A stretch of 64,000 nucleotides of DNA from Allobranchiibius sp. CTAmp26 (GCF_017565405.1 NZ_JAGEKR010000001.1:1-64000); one strand, 5' to 3'. Shown: positions 9,462 to 22,649, counted from the stretch's first letter. Translations and numbers: made by a program. Notes: generated by a model from the sequence alone, not told the origin.

Positions 9462-10267
9462 CGACCATCGAATCCCCACAGATCACCGCACCGAAACTGC
9501 CGGCCCGGTTGCCGGAGCCCGACGGCCGAGCCGTGCCCTTCGCCCGGCTGGTGCACGTCGAACTGCGCAAGATCCTCGACACCCGCGCCGGTCGGTGGCT
9601 GCTGATCGGCATCGCGGGGGTCACCGCTCTCGTCGTCGGCATCGTGATCTTCACCGGATCCGCCGGCTCCCACAAGGATCTGAGCGACTTCCTGGCCGCC
9701 ACCGTCATCCCGCAGTCGATCCTGCTGCCGCTGCTGGGGATCATCACGGTGACGTCCGAGTGGACCCAACGGACCGGCCTGGTGACGTTCGCGCTGGAGC
9801 CGGACCGCACGAGGGTGGGCCGATCCAAGCTGGTCTCCGCGATCCTCCTCGGCCTGCTCGTCCTCGCGATCGCCGTCGTCCTCGCCGTGGTGGCCACCGG
9901 TTTGTGCCAGGCACTGCGCGGCGGTCATCCCGTGTGGTCGCTGGACGCCGCGACCCTCGGTGGGGTGGTGCTCGCTCAGCTGCTGGCCGTGGTCCAGGGA
10001 GTCTCGTTCGGCCTCGTCCTGCAGAACACTCCGGCGGCGATCGTGTCCTACCTGGTGCTTCCTCAGGCCTGGAGCATCGTCGGCACCCTGGTCCACGGCC
10101 TGCACGGGGTGCAGCCCTGGCTCGACCTGAACGCGGCGACGACACCGCTGCTCGATGCCTCCATGACGGCGGAGAACTGGGCGGAGCTGGGTGTGGCGGC
10201 GCTCGTCTGGGTGGTCCTGCCGCTCATCGCGGGCGTCGTCCGATTGCGGCGCAGCGAGGTCAAGTGA
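9458..10267 (+). CDS. ABC-2 type transporter permease
   Basis: Membrane partner of the preceding ATPase, with a 4-base ATGA overlap. The 269-residue protein starts with ~35 polar residues, then HVELRKILDTRAGRW, the element preceding the first membrane span in many ABC-2 permeases. About six hydrophobic segments follow (near 45-65, 85-105, 125-150, 165-190, 195-215 and 240-262). No substrate-specific motif is visible. Convergent with tRNA-Leu, with a strong hairpin between them. Confidence 0.88.
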   Translation: MTTIESPQITAPKLPARLPEPDGRAVPFARLVHVELRKILDTRAGRWLLIGIAGVTALVVGIVIFTGSAGSHKDLSDFLAATVIPQSILLPLLGIITVTSEWTQRTGLVTFALEPDRTRVGRSKLVSAILLGLLVLAIAVVLAVVATGLCQALRGGHPVWSLDAATLGGVVLAQLLAVVQGVSFGLVLQNTPAAIVSYLVLPQAWSIVGTLVHGLHGVQPWLDLNAATTPLLDASMTAENWAELGVAALVWVVLPLIAGVVRLRRSEVK

Positions 10268-10354
10268 CCGCCGTCGTACCGCGGTGAGGGCCGCGCGGCC
10301 CGGTGGGAGATCAGGGGACCCGCCGGGCCGGGCTGTCGTTACCTGGGGCTGCCT

Positions 10355-10412
10355 CGAGTTGTCACTTCCGGAGGGTGCTGAGGCCCGCGCACTCTCCGGA
10401 ACTGACATCTCG
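10355..10412. terminator. Long imperfect hairpin between convergent ABC permease and tRNA-Leu
   Basis: The arms 10355-10378 and 10389-10412 are complementary at 21 of 24 positions, with TTCCGGAG and CTCCGGAA at the centre and a 10-nt loop. The position between converging genes fits a bidirectional terminator. There is no T-run on either strand. Confidence 0.6.
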
Positions 10413-10433
10413 ACGGAGAGGTGTCGTGACCGG

Positions 10434-10507
10434 TGCCCCCGACGGGACTCGAACCCGCACTCGGGCGATTTTAAGTCGCCTGCCTCTGCCGATTGGGCTA
10501 CGAGGGC
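10434..10507 (-). tRNA. tRNA-Leu (anticodon UAA)
   Basis: The minus strand folds as a 74-nt cloverleaf. The acceptor stem is GCCCTCG with CGGGGGC and discriminator A. The anticodon stem is GGCGA/TCGCC with loop CTTAAAA (anticodon UAA), and the T-arm loop is TTCGAGT. CCA is not encoded. UAA reads leucine codon UUA. The variable loop is only about 5 nt, whereas tRNA-Leu normally has a long variable arm. It sits next to ppx/gppA, where I recall a leucine tRNA in other actinobacteria. Confidence 0.88.
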
Positions 10508-10547
10508 ACGCACAGACTAAACGGGCTGGGGCGTGCCGATGCGATCG

Positions 10548-11510
10548 TCAGCCGGCGTCGAGGAGCGAGAGCGCGATGCCGTCGAGGATGTCGGCCTCGC
10601 TGGCGCGCACCTGCTCGATCCCGGCAGCCTCTGACAGTCGGGTGACGATGCGGCTCCAGATGAGCGCCCCCGCTCCGATGACGTCGACGCGCCCCTCGTG
10701 CATGAACGGCATGGCGGCGCGCTCGGCGCGGCCGGCCGCCAGGATCGCCCGACACGACGCGAGGATCTGCTCGACGGGGACCGTGCTGCCGTGGATCACG
10801 GCCGGGTCGTACGCCGGCAGGTGCAGTGCGTGCGCGGTGATGGTGGTGACCGATCCCGCCAGGCCGACGAGCGTGGCGACATCGTCGAACCCGACGTGTG
10901 CCTGGGCCCGGTCAACGGCAGCGTCGACATCGCGGGTGGCCGCGTCGATCTGCGCCGCGGTCGGCGGGTCGGAATGCAGGTGCCGCTCGGTCATCCGCAC
11001 GCAGCCGATGTCGGTGGACAGTGCGGACTCCACGGTGCGCCCGCCGCGTACGAACTCGGTCGAACCGCCGCCCAGATCGACGACCAGATACGGTCCCGGC
11101 ACCCCGGTCGCGACGAGATCGCCGGTGGCTCCCCGGAAGCTGAGCTGCGCCTCCTCGTCGCCCGTGACGACCTCGGGCGACACGTCGTACGCAGCGAACG
11201 CCTCTCGTACGCCGGCCACGAACTCGTCGGCGTTCGAGGCATCCCGGGATGCCGAGGTTGCGACGAATCGCACTGCGGCAACCTCGAGTTCGGTGCACTG
11301 TGTGGCGTACTCGCGAGCGGCGGCCAGGGTGCGGGCCATCGCCTCGGGCGCGATCCGTCCCGTGGCGTCGATGCCCTGACCCAGCCGGACGAACTCCATC
11401 CGGCGCACCACGTCGACAAGCCGGCCGCCACTCGCGCCGGACGGCGCGCTGTCAGCGACCAGCAGCCGGATCGTGTTGGTGCCGCAGTCGACCGCGGCGA
11501 CCCGGGTCAC
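10548..11510 (-). CDS. ppx: Ppx/GppA exopolyphosphatase family protein
   Basis: A 320-residue member of the actin-like ATPase superfamily that hydrolyses polyphosphate or (p)ppGpp. The phosphate-1 loop is VAAVDCGTNTIRLL at the N-terminus and the second glycine-rich loop is VVDLGGGSTEF. The length matches the short actinobacterial form (as Rv1026). The start is the GTG at 11510, which overlaps the stop of the DUF501 gene (GTGA), so the pair is translationally coupled. It ends the ftsB-DUF501-ppx group. Which substrate it uses cannot be told from the sequence. Confidence 0.9.
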   Translation of the reverse strand: MTRVAAVDCGTNTIRLLVADSAPSGASGGRLVDVVRRMEFVRLGQGIDATGRIAPEAMARTLAAAREYATQCTELEVAAVRFVATSASRDASNADEFVAGVREAFAAYDVSPEVVTGDEEAQLSFRGATGDLVATGVPGPYLVVDLGGGSTEFVRGGRTVESALSTDIGCVRMTERHLHSDPPTAAQIDAATRDVDAAVDRAQAHVGFDDVATLVGLAGSVTTITAHALHLPAYDPAVIHGSTVPVEQILASCRAILAAGRAERAAMPFMHEGRVDVIGAGALIWSRIVTRLSEAAGIEQVRASEADILDGIALSLLDAG

Positions 11511-12025
11511 ACGGCCTCCGGGGCGCAGCACCCACCGGTCCACCACTGCGGCAGCGCCGCCAGCGCCTCGTCCCCGAGCGGATTGACCCCCGGGCCGACG
11601 GCCAGGGAGTGGGCGACGAGGACGTGCAGGCACTTGACGCGGTTCGGCATCCCGCCGGCGGAGATCCCGTCAATCTCGGGCACGTCCCCGAGCTCGGCGC
11701 GGTGGCGAAGATATTTCTCGTGCGCCGCGCGGTAGTGCGCGGCCAGGTCGGCGTCCTGCTGCAGCCGGTCGGTCATCTCGCGCATCATGCCCAGGGATTC
11801 CAGCGTGCTGATCGCGCCGGTCAGCCGCGGGCAGGTCGCGTAGTACGTCGTCGGGAACGGCGTGCCGTCGGGCAGCCGGGGCAGCGTCCGGACGACGGCC
11901 GGGCACCCGCAGGGACAGCGTGCCGCGACGTCGATGGCTCCACGCGGCACCCTGCCGAGCTGCTGCTCGATGGCGTGCAGGTCGGCTTCGCCGATGGAAC
12001 CGGTCGAGGGAGAAGGATCGGTCAT
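11507..12025 (-). CDS. DUF501 domain-containing protein
   Basis: A 172-residue protein of unknown function found almost always between ftsB and ppx in actinobacteria (Rv1025 in M. tuberculosis). The visible family features are the cysteine cluster RCPCGCPAVV, then PFPTTYYATCPRL and a long helix with LGMMREMTDRL. A second conserved patch near the end reads VKCLHVLVAHSLA. The three cysteines before the PTTYY motif, plus Cys in TCPRL, may bind metal (inference). The ATG at 12025 overlaps the ftsB stop by four bases. Confidence 0.9.
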   Translation of the reverse strand: MTDPSPSTGSIGEADLHAIEQQLGRVPRGAIDVAARCPCGCPAVVRTLPRLPDGTPFPTTYYATCPRLTGAISTLESLGMMREMTDRLQQDADLAAHYRAAHEKYLRHRAELGDVPEIDGISAGGMPNRVKCLHVLVAHSLAVGPGVNPLGDEALAALPQWWTGGCCAPEAV

Positions 12026-12558
12026 CGGGGCGGGGTGCGCACCAGCGACTGCCACAGCTGCCCGTACCACGGGTGGGTACTGGACGCCGTGGTCGCTGCC
12101 ACGACACCGGACTTCGTCACCTTGTGCACGGTGCCCTGCTGGTCCACGACCACCGTCAGGGTCGCGCCCGGTGCGGCGAAACCGAGCCGCTTGGCGGCCT
12201 GCGCCTTGACGTAGGCCGGGTCGTTCCACTGCTTCTGCTGCGCCTGCAGGGACCGGATGTCGGCCTGCTGAGAGGCGACCTGGCCACGGAGGCCGTTGAT
12301 GTCGCCCTGGGCGCGCAGGTAGCTGCGCAGCGTCGGGGTGATGAGCACCGCGAGGAAGACCACGAGCGCACCGAGCACGGTGAGCCGGCGCATCGATCGC
12401 GGTGTACGACGGTGACGCGCAGCACGGGCCGTGCCCGCCGACGTCGACGACGCGCGCGGCGTACGGGCCGCCCGTGACCCCGCGGGACGACTCGCGGAGG
12501 GTCGCGAACTGCTCCCGCGCGGTTGCGCGGGCCGGGTCGAGCGCGTGTCGCGCGGCAT
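12022..12558 (-). CDS. ftsB: Septum formation initiator protein FtsB/DivIC
   Basis: A bitopic cell-division protein that links FtsQ and FtsL and helps activate septal peptidoglycan synthesis. The 178-residue product has a basic, Ser/Arg/Pro-rich cytoplasmic segment (1-57), one membrane helix (about 60-76), then a short coiled coil around DINGLRGQVASQQADI and the conserved WNDPAYVKAQAAKRLGF. The C-terminal tail is extracytoplasmic. It lies just downstream of eno (18-bp gap), as in nearly all actinobacteria, and its stop overlaps the DUF501 start. Confidence 0.92.
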   Translation of the reverse strand: MPRDTRSTRPAQPRGSSSRPSASRPAGSRAARTPRASSTSAGTARAARHRRTPRSMRRLTVLGALVVFLAVLITPTLRSYLRAQGDINGLRGQVASQQADIRSLQAQQKQWNDPAYVKAQAAKRLGFAAPGATLTVVVDQQGTVHKVTKSGVVAATTASSTHPWYGQLWQSLVRTPPR

Positions 12559-12576
12559 GACGGTGTCTCCCCCTGC

Positions 12577-13950
<1,374 letters not shown>

Positions 13951-14009
13951 TCAGGTAGGTCCGAGAGCCTCGGGCCGGCGTGCGCCTCTCGGGCCTTCCT
14001 GCGCCACCG

Positions 14010-15023
14010 TCACTGCTCGGGAGCGGACGGCTTCCGCGATCGCGCGGCCACCGCCCGCAGCTCCCGGCCGAGCACCGTCTCGGCCGATTCCCCACGCTCG
14101 CGCGCCGCGGCGACCTGGCGCAGCAACTGCGAGCCGGTCGAATCGTCGTACGCGAGGTCGACGCCGCGACGGGCAGCGCGGGAGAGCAGTTTCTCCGCGA
14201 CGAGCAGCGTGGGCAGGCCCTTGGGTACGCCGGCCAGCAGGTCGTCCGCGTCCCGGTCGGGCTTCTCGGCAGCCTTGATCTGCTCCCAGGACGCTTCGAC
14301 CTCCCCCGGGGTGGTGGCGTCGCCGTCGCTGAAGACGTGCGGGTGGCGCCGGATCAGCTTGGCGACCAGCCCGCCCGCGACATCGTCGATGTCGAACGGC
14401 TCCTGCTGGTCCTCGGCCGCGAGGCGCGCGTGGAAGAGCACCTGCAGCAGCACGTCGCCCAGCTCTTCGGCGAGGTGGCCGCGATCGCGCAGTTCGATGG
14501 CCTCGAGCGTCTCGTAGGCCTCCTCGACCAGGTACTTGGCCAGGCTGTCGTGGGTCTGCTCGGCATCCCAGGGACACCCTCCGGGCGAACGCAGCGTGTC
14601 CATCACGGCGACTGCGTCCAGCAGCCGGGCGCCGGGCAGATCCCACGAACCGACCACAATCTCCACGGCGGGCGGCGTCTCCAGCCGGGTCAACTCCCCG
14701 GCGAGCGCATCCGTCAGGCCGGGGTCGCCGTCGGCCGAGCCGATCCAGACCACCCTGCCGTCGTGCTGGGCGAGTGCCCGCGCCAGTTGCCGCCGGTCGC
14801 CGTACGCCGCTGCGCGCACCTGCACGCCGCTGGTGGCGACGGCATCCGGCACCGGCTCGTCGAGATCCGCGGCGTAGACGACATCGGCTGCTTCGAGCAC
14901 CTGCCAGGCGGACCTGCTGAGCAGACCCGCCGGCACCCGCGGCGACGTGACGAGGATCGCGAGCGACGCCTCGCCCGTGTTCGTGGCGCTCAGCTCTTGC
15001 TCGTGCTCTTGCCGGCGATCCAC
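14010..15023 (-). CDS. mazG: MazG-family nucleoside triphosphate pyrophosphohydrolase
   Basis: Hydrolyses non-canonical or excess NTPs to NMP and pyrophosphate, a house-cleaning role. The N-terminal third is a divergent region seen in actinobacterial MazG. The catalytic MazG domain (about 165-280) has SPGGCPWDAEQTHDSL, the metal-binding helix LVEEAYETLEAI and ELGDVLLQVLFHARLA. The start is uncertain: the GTG at 15023, with a GGAG-like site, overlaps the lipoprotein gene by 34 bases; a CTG overlapping that gene's stop is another option. Order eno-mazG-lipoprotein-mfd matches Rv1023-Rv1020. Confidence 0.88.
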   Translation of the reverse strand: MDRRQEHEQELSATNTGEASLAILVTSPRVPAGLLSRSAWQVLEAADVVYAADLDEPVPDAVATSGVQVRAAAYGDRRQLARALAQHDGRVVWIGSADGDPGLTDALAGELTRLETPPAVEIVVGSWDLPGARLLDAVAVMDTLRSPGGCPWDAEQTHDSLAKYLVEEAYETLEAIELRDRGHLAEELGDVLLQVLFHARLAAEDQQEPFDIDDVAGGLVAKLIRRHPHVFSDGDATTPGEVEASWEQIKAAEKPDRDADDLLAGVPKGLPTLLVAEKLLSRAARRGVDLAYDDSTGSQLLRQVAAARERGESAETVLGRELRAVAARSRKPSAPEQ

Positions 15024-15520
15024 GGCTCCGCCGTCGCGAGCACTCCGTTGGCGCCGCCCCATCGGCCGAACCGCGGGTTGACGTCGACCTTCGCGGCGTT
15101 GACGACCTTGCTGACCTCGGCGATCCCGGCCTGGGAGTTGCTGAGATTGGTCAGCGCGACGTTGCTGCGCAGCGCGTCGATCGCGGCGGAGGAGGGGTTG
15201 GCCACCTTGCGCCGGGCGAATTCCTGGCGCGCCTGGTCGGCGGAGAACGGGGCGCCGTTCTCGGCCGCGATGCGCTGCAGGTCCTTGCCGAGGACGAGGT
15301 AGGTGATCGCGGTGCGGGAGTTGAAGTCCGCGGCGCCGGAGCCGAACGCCTGCTTGATCTGGGTGACGGCGTCCTGCACCTGCTGCACGCTGACACTGGT
15401 GCCCTGGTAGGACGCAGCGGTGTTGCTGTCGTGGAACAACTGGCTGCTACCGCATCCGCTCACCCCGGTGGCGATGACGGCCAGGGCGGCGATGCCGACG
15501 GCGCGGCGCGACGTACTCAC
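14990..15520 (-). CDS. Lipoprotein with SurA N-terminal-like domain (LpqU-position)
   Basis: A 176-residue exported lipoprotein. The basic start TSRRA, a hydrophobic stretch and the lipobox GVSGC (Cys23) are clear. The mature part resembles the SurA/PrsA N-terminal chaperone domain, with a helix around VQDAVTQIKQAF and a QARQEFARRK segment. No peptidyl-prolyl isomerase domain follows. GAGGAGG lies 8 nt before the GTG at 15520, which fixes the start. It occupies the lpqU position between mazG and mfd, although LpqU of mycobacteria is a different (transglycosylase-like) protein. Confidence 0.85.
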   Translation of the reverse strand: MSTSRRAVGIAALAVIATGVSGCGSSQLFHDSNTAASYQGTSVSVQQVQDAVTQIKQAFGSGAADFNSRTAITYLVLGKDLQRIAAENGAPFSADQARQEFARRKVANPSSAAIDALRSNVALTNLSNSQAGIAEVSKVVNAAKVDVNPRFGRWGGANGVLATAEPWIAGKSTSKS

Positions 15521-15569
15521 GTGTGGACCTCCTCGGATGACAGCGGTCATCATGCCAGCACGCACCGGC

Positions 15570-19181
<3,612 letters not shown>

Positions 19182-19301
19182 GAAAGCCCCGGATCACGAG
19201 ATCGCGGGGTGGAGCTTCCAGTGTAGGTGCGGGCGCCGACAGCCCTTCGGGCCCCTGACGGTCCGCCGCGCACGGCACAGAATCCCAGGCGGGCGGCCAC
19301 C

Positions 19302-19307
19302 TACGAT
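19302..19307 (+). promoter_or_regulatory. -10 box of a probable leaderless promoter (SRPBCC gene)
   Basis: TACGAT ends 6 nt before the ATG at 19314. No Shine-Dalgarno sequence is present. Confidence 0.5.
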
Positions 19308-19313
19308 CGGGTG

Positions 19314-19823
19314 ATGCCCCGTGAGATGAGCGTTCAGGACACCGTCACGATCGCCGGTGTCAGCCCGCAGCAGGTGTTCGAGGCCATCAGCGACCCGAGC
19401 CGGATGGGGCGGTGGAGCCCGGAGAACACCGGTGCCGTCATCGAGACCGCTGGCCGCCCGGCCCCGGTCGGCACGTCGTTCGTGGGCGCGAACAGCAGGT
19501 TCGGCGCGAAGTGGCACACCCGATGCGTCGTGACCGCGTCCGATCCGGGCAGCCGGTTCGCGTTCGACGTCAAGGCGATCGGCCTGCGCAAGCCCGGTCT
19601 CAAGGCGCGCATCGCCACCTGGGAGTACCGCCTCGCGGAGGTGCCCGACGGCACGCAGGTCACCGAGGTGTGGACCGACGGTCGCAGCGGTTGGCCGGCG
19701 TTCGCGGCGAGAGGGTTCGACAAAGTGGTGACCCGCGGGTCGACGTTCGCCGACTGGCAGCGCGGCAACATCGCCCGCACCCTCGCCAACCTCAAGAAGG
19801 ATCTCGAGCGCACCTCGGCCTGA
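19314..19823 (+). CDS. SRPBCC (START-like) family protein
   Basis: A 169-residue protein of the polyketide-cyclase/START-like fold, a small barrel that binds hydrophobic ligands. Visible are the N-terminal strand QDTVTIAGVSPQQVFEAIS, the DPSRMGRWSPE motif that follows the first helix in many SRPBCC proteins, and a C-terminal helix ending in NIARTLANLKKDLE. No signal peptide. An ATG 12 bases downstream (19326) is an alternative start. It is divergent from mfd and converges on pth across two hairpin repeats. The ligand is unknown. Confidence 0.85.
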   Translation: MPREMSVQDTVTIAGVSPQQVFEAISDPSRMGRWSPENTGAVIETAGRPAPVGTSFVGANSRFGAKWHTRCVVTASDPGSRFAFDVKAIGLRKPGLKARIATWEYRLAEVPDGTQVTEVWTDGRSGWPAFAARGFDKVVTRGSTFADWQRGNIARTLANLKKDLERTSA

Positions 19824-19839
19824 CGCTCGAGGGATAGCC

Positions 19840-19955
19840 GGTTGTCAGCGGTTCTGTGGCACCCGCGTCACGAACACGCTGACAACCGCGCATACCCCGA
19901 CGTGGTTGTCAGCGGTTCTATGGCATCCGCGTCACAAAAACGCTGACAACCGCGC
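19840..19955. repeat. Two tandem copies of a ~50-nt palindromic hairpin element
   Basis: Copies start at 19840 and 19904 (64 bp apart). Each runs GGTTGTCAGCGGTTCT then TGGCA, a variable centre, GCGTCAC, and the closing arm CGCTGACAACC. The outer arms are perfectly complementary and the inner parts pair with a few bulges, so each copy can form one long hairpin. They lie between converging SRPBCC and pth genes. A decayed third copy is at 30504-30553. Confidence 0.8.
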
Positions 19956-19960
19956 GCCCG

Positions 19961-20551
19961 TTACCAGGCGTGGACGACGTTCTGCGCCTCGGGGAGCCCC
20001 TTCTCCACCAGCAGGTCGATCGCGTCCACCGCTGAGGGCAGCAGCAAGTCCAGCTCTTTTCGCTCGGTCGCGTTGAAGTCCTTCAGGACGTACGACGCTG
20101 CGTCCATCCGGCCCGGCGGCCGACCGATCCCCACCCGCACCCGCAGGTAGTCCTTCGTGCCGAGCGACTTGGTGATGGAGCGCAGGCCGTTGTGGCCGCC
20201 CTCGCCGCCGCCGCGTTTGAGCCGCACCGCGCCGAAGTCGATGTCGAGCTCGTCGTGCACCACGATCAACCGCTCGGGCGGGATCTTGAAGAACTGCAGC
20301 AGCGCGGCGACCGGGCCGCCCGACTCGTTCATGTAGGTACTCGGCACCGCGACCACGGCGGCCGGCCCCGGCAGCCCACCCCCGGAAGAGCCGAGACGGA
20401 TCTGCGCGCCGCGGGCGCGTGCCTTGTGCGCCTTGAGGGTCGCACCGGCGCGGTCGGCCAGCAGTTCGGCCACCATCGCGCCCACGTTGTGCCGGTTGCC
20501 GGCATACGTCGTGCCCGGGTTGCCGAGTCCGACGATCAGCCATGGGTCCAC
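19961..20551 (-). CDS. pth: Peptidyl-tRNA hydrolase
   Basis: Releases tRNA from peptidyl-tRNA that has dropped off the ribosome. The 196-residue product shows the full family pattern: [19 protein letters not shown] with the catalytic histidine at 21, [11 protein letters not shown], and the helix [19 protein letters not shown] carrying the catalytic aspartate region. A C-terminal lid follows. The start is a GTG at 20551. It is downstream of rplY on the same strand, separated by a 19-bp perfect inverted repeat, so the two may be transcribed separately. Confidence 0.96.
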   Translation of the reverse strand: MDPWLIVGLGNPGTTYAGNRHNVGAMVAELLADRAGATLKAHKARARGAQIRLGSSGGGLPGPAAVVAVPSTYMNESGGPVAALLQFFKIPPERLIVVHDELDIDFGAVRLKRGGGEGGHNGLRSITKSLGTKDYLRVRVGIGRPPGRMDAASYVLKDFNATERKELDLLLPSAVDAIDLLVEKGLPEAQNVVHAW

Positions 20552-20611
20552 GGGCAGTCAGTATGCCTGGACGGACAGCGCCGCCGCGCGAAGGCCGACC
20601 ACCCCCACCAA

Positions 20612-20674
20612 CGTCGAGTGCGCGTTTCGCACACCCGGAAGAACAGATTCCGGGGGCGAAACGCGCACTCGACG
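20612..20674. terminator. Nested perfect inverted repeat between rplY and pth
   Basis: Outer arms 20612-20630 and 20656-20674 are a perfect 19-bp inverted repeat (CGTCGAGTGCGCGTTTCGC). Inside lies a second hairpin, CCCGGAA with TTCCGGG, around a 7-nt loop. It begins 13 bases after the rplY stop. It probably ends the rplY transcript; the length and nesting exceed what a simple terminator needs. Confidence 0.6.
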
Positions 20675-20686
20675 TCGTACTGGTGA

Positions 20687-21373
20687 TTACTCGGAGCCGT
20701 CGGCCTTCTCGGCGTCGTCGGACTCGCCCTCGGAAGCTTCGCCCTCGGCGGCCTCGTCCTCGTCGGACTCCTCGCGCTCGATGCCGGCCTCGGCCTCGGC
20801 CTCGGCGAGCTCGCTCTCGAGCTCCTCGACCGACTGCTGCTGCACGATGTTGACGATGAGCAGCTCCTCGTCGGCGTCCAGCTCGGCGCCGGCGGGCAGC
20901 GTGACGTCCTTGGCCAGGATCTGGCTGCCGGCCTCCAGGCCCTCGACGGAGACGGTGACCGACTCGGGGATCTTGAACGCGTCGGCCAGCACGGCCAGCG
21001 TGCTGTTCTCGACGGTGACGACGGTCTCGACGCCCGCCTCGCCCTCGATGTGGACGGGGACGTCGACGACGACCTTCTCGCCGCGGCGCACGATGACCAG
21101 GTCGATGTGCTCGATGACCGGCTTGATCGCGTCGCGCTGCACGTCCTTGGCCAGGGCCAGGTGCTCGGTGCCCTCGAGGTCGATGGTGAGGATCGCGTTG
21201 GCGTTCTTCAGCAGCAGCATGGTCTCGTGGCCCGGCAGGGTCATGTGGACCGGTTCGCTGCCGTGCCCGTAGAGCACAGCGGGGATCTTGTGCGCGCGGC
21301 GGATGCGGCGCGCTGCACCCTTGCCGAACTCGGTGCGCGACTCGGCGTGCAGCTTGTTCTCGGTCGAGGCCAT
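20687..21373 (-). CDS. rplY: 50S ribosomal protein L25/general stress protein Ctc
   Basis: Binds 5S rRNA in the large ribosomal subunit. The 228-residue protein has the L25 barrel (1-95) with RTEFGKGAARRIRRAHKIPAVLYGHG and LALAKDVQRDAI, then the TL5/CTC C-terminal domain (about 100-185). The last ~45 residues are almost entirely Glu/Ala/Asp/Ser, an acidic disordered tail common in actinobacterial Ctc. AAAGGA precedes the ATG. It lies between prs and pth, as in M. tuberculosis (Rv1015c). Confidence 0.95.
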   Translation of the reverse strand: MASTENKLHAESRTEFGKGAARRIRRAHKIPAVLYGHGSEPVHMTLPGHETMLLLKNANAILTIDLEGTEHLALAKDVQRDAIKPVIEHIDLVIVRRGEKVVVDVPVHIEGEAGVETVVTVENSTLAVLADAFKIPESVTVSVEGLEAGSQILAKDVTLPAGAELDADEELLIVNIVQQQSVEELESELAEAEAEAGIEREESDEDEAAEGEASEGESDDAEKADGSE

Positions 21374-21668
21374 GACGAAATCCTTTGATCAGCAACGTAT
21401 TTGATGAATGGGCCTCGACGCGGGACGGGGCGTGAGAGGCATCCGATCGCACGGAGCACATGCTCGACGCGCACCGCCGCGAGGGAACGCCTCGCGGGCG
21501 GAGCTTCGTCGATCACGGATCACCGGCGCGTTCGCGCACCGTCCCTCGCCGAGGCAACGTCGATGATCGTATGCCGAGCGCGCGCCGACGCCCAAATCGA
21601 GCGTCGCGCTCGGATGGAGTCGCGGCGCGCCCTATGGAGCGCGCAGCGACCCGGACTCGCTGCTCGGG
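21374..21668 (-). promoter_or_regulatory. 295-bp prs-rplY spacer holding the rplY promoter region
   Basis: I see no gene in this gap. A TACGAT hexamer on the minus strand (about 21565-21570) could be a -10 box, which would give rplY an untranslated leader of roughly 190 nt before its AAAGGA ribosome site. The leader has several short self-complementary GC runs but no riboswitch or L25 site that I recognise. Confidence 0.35.
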
Positions 21669-22649
21669 TCAGGACTGCCCGTCGAACATGCTGGTGACCG
21701 AGCCGTCCTCGAACACCTCGCGGATCGCCTGGCTCAGCAGCGGTGCGATGGAGAGCACCGTGAGCTTGTCGAACTGCTTGTCGGCGGGCACAGGCAGGGT
21801 GTCGGTGACGATCACCTCGGAGGCGACCGAGTCGCGCATCCGCTGGATCGCCGGCCCGGAGAAGATCGGGTGCGTCGCCGCGATCACCACACCTGCGGCC
21901 CCGTCGTTCATCAGCGCATCGGCGGCGTTGCAGATCGTCCCGCCGCTGTCGATCATGTCGTCCACGAGGATGCACCACCGTCCGCGCACCTGACCGATGA
22001 CGCGGTTCGCGACGCTCTTGTTCGGCTGGGTGACGTCGCGGGTCTTGTGAATGAAGGCCAGCGGCACCCCGCCGAGGCGTTTGGACCAGGACTCCGCGAC
22101 CTTGATCCGACCGGCGTCCGGCGACACGACGGCGAGCTCGCGGTCGCCGTACTTGCCCGCCACGTAGTCGGCCAGGATCGGCAGCGCCTGCAGGTGATCG
22201 ACGGGGCCGTCGAAGAACCCCTGGATCTGGTCGGTGTGCAGGTCCAGCGCCATCAGCCGGTCGGCGCCGGCCGTCTTGAACAGGTCGGCCATCAGACGGG
22301 CGCTGATCGGCTCGCGACCGCGGGACTTCTTGTCCTGCCGGGCGTACCCGTAGAACGGGGTGACGACCGTGATGCGCTTGGCCGACGCCCGCTTCAAGGC
22401 GTCCACCATGATGAGCTGCTCCATGATCCAGTTGTTGACCGATGCGGTGTGGCTCTGGATCACGAAGGCGTCGCAGCCTCGCACCGACTCCTCGTAGCGC
22501 ACGTAGATCTCGCTGTTGGCGAAGTCGTACGCCGCCGTCGGCACGAGGGTGGTGCCGATGCCCGCGGCGACCTGCTCGGCGAGCTCGGGGTGGGCCCGCC
22601 CGCTGATGATGATGAGGTTCTTCTCGGTGGTCTTCTTCAGGCCGCTCAC
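21669..22649 (-). CDS. prs: Ribose-phosphate diphosphokinase
   Basis: Makes PRPP from ribose 5-phosphate and ATP, feeding purine, pyrimidine, His, Trp and arabinan synthesis. The 326-residue length is standard. Visible are RYEESVRGCDAFVIQS, the flexible catalytic loop with YGYARQDKKSRGREPISA, the PRPP-binding VDDMIDSGGTI and a SPDAGRIKVAE segment. The GTG start at 22649 overlaps the glmU stop (GTGA), so both enzymes are made from one message, as in Rv1017c-Rv1018c. Confidence 0.96.
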   Translation of the reverse strand: MSGLKKTTEKNLIIISGRAHPELAEQVAAGIGTTLVPTAAYDFANSEIYVRYEESVRGCDAFVIQSHTASVNNWIMEQLIMVDALKRASAKRITVVTPFYGYARQDKKSRGREPISARLMADLFKTAGADRLMALDLHTDQIQGFFDGPVDHLQALPILADYVAGKYGDRELAVVSPDAGRIKVAESWSKRLGGVPLAFIHKTRDVTQPNKSVANRVIGQVRGRWCILVDDMIDSGGTICNAADALMNDGAAGVVIAATHPIFSGPAIQRMRDSVASEVIVTDTLPVPADKQFDKLTVLSIAPLLSQAIREVFEDGSVTSMFDGQS

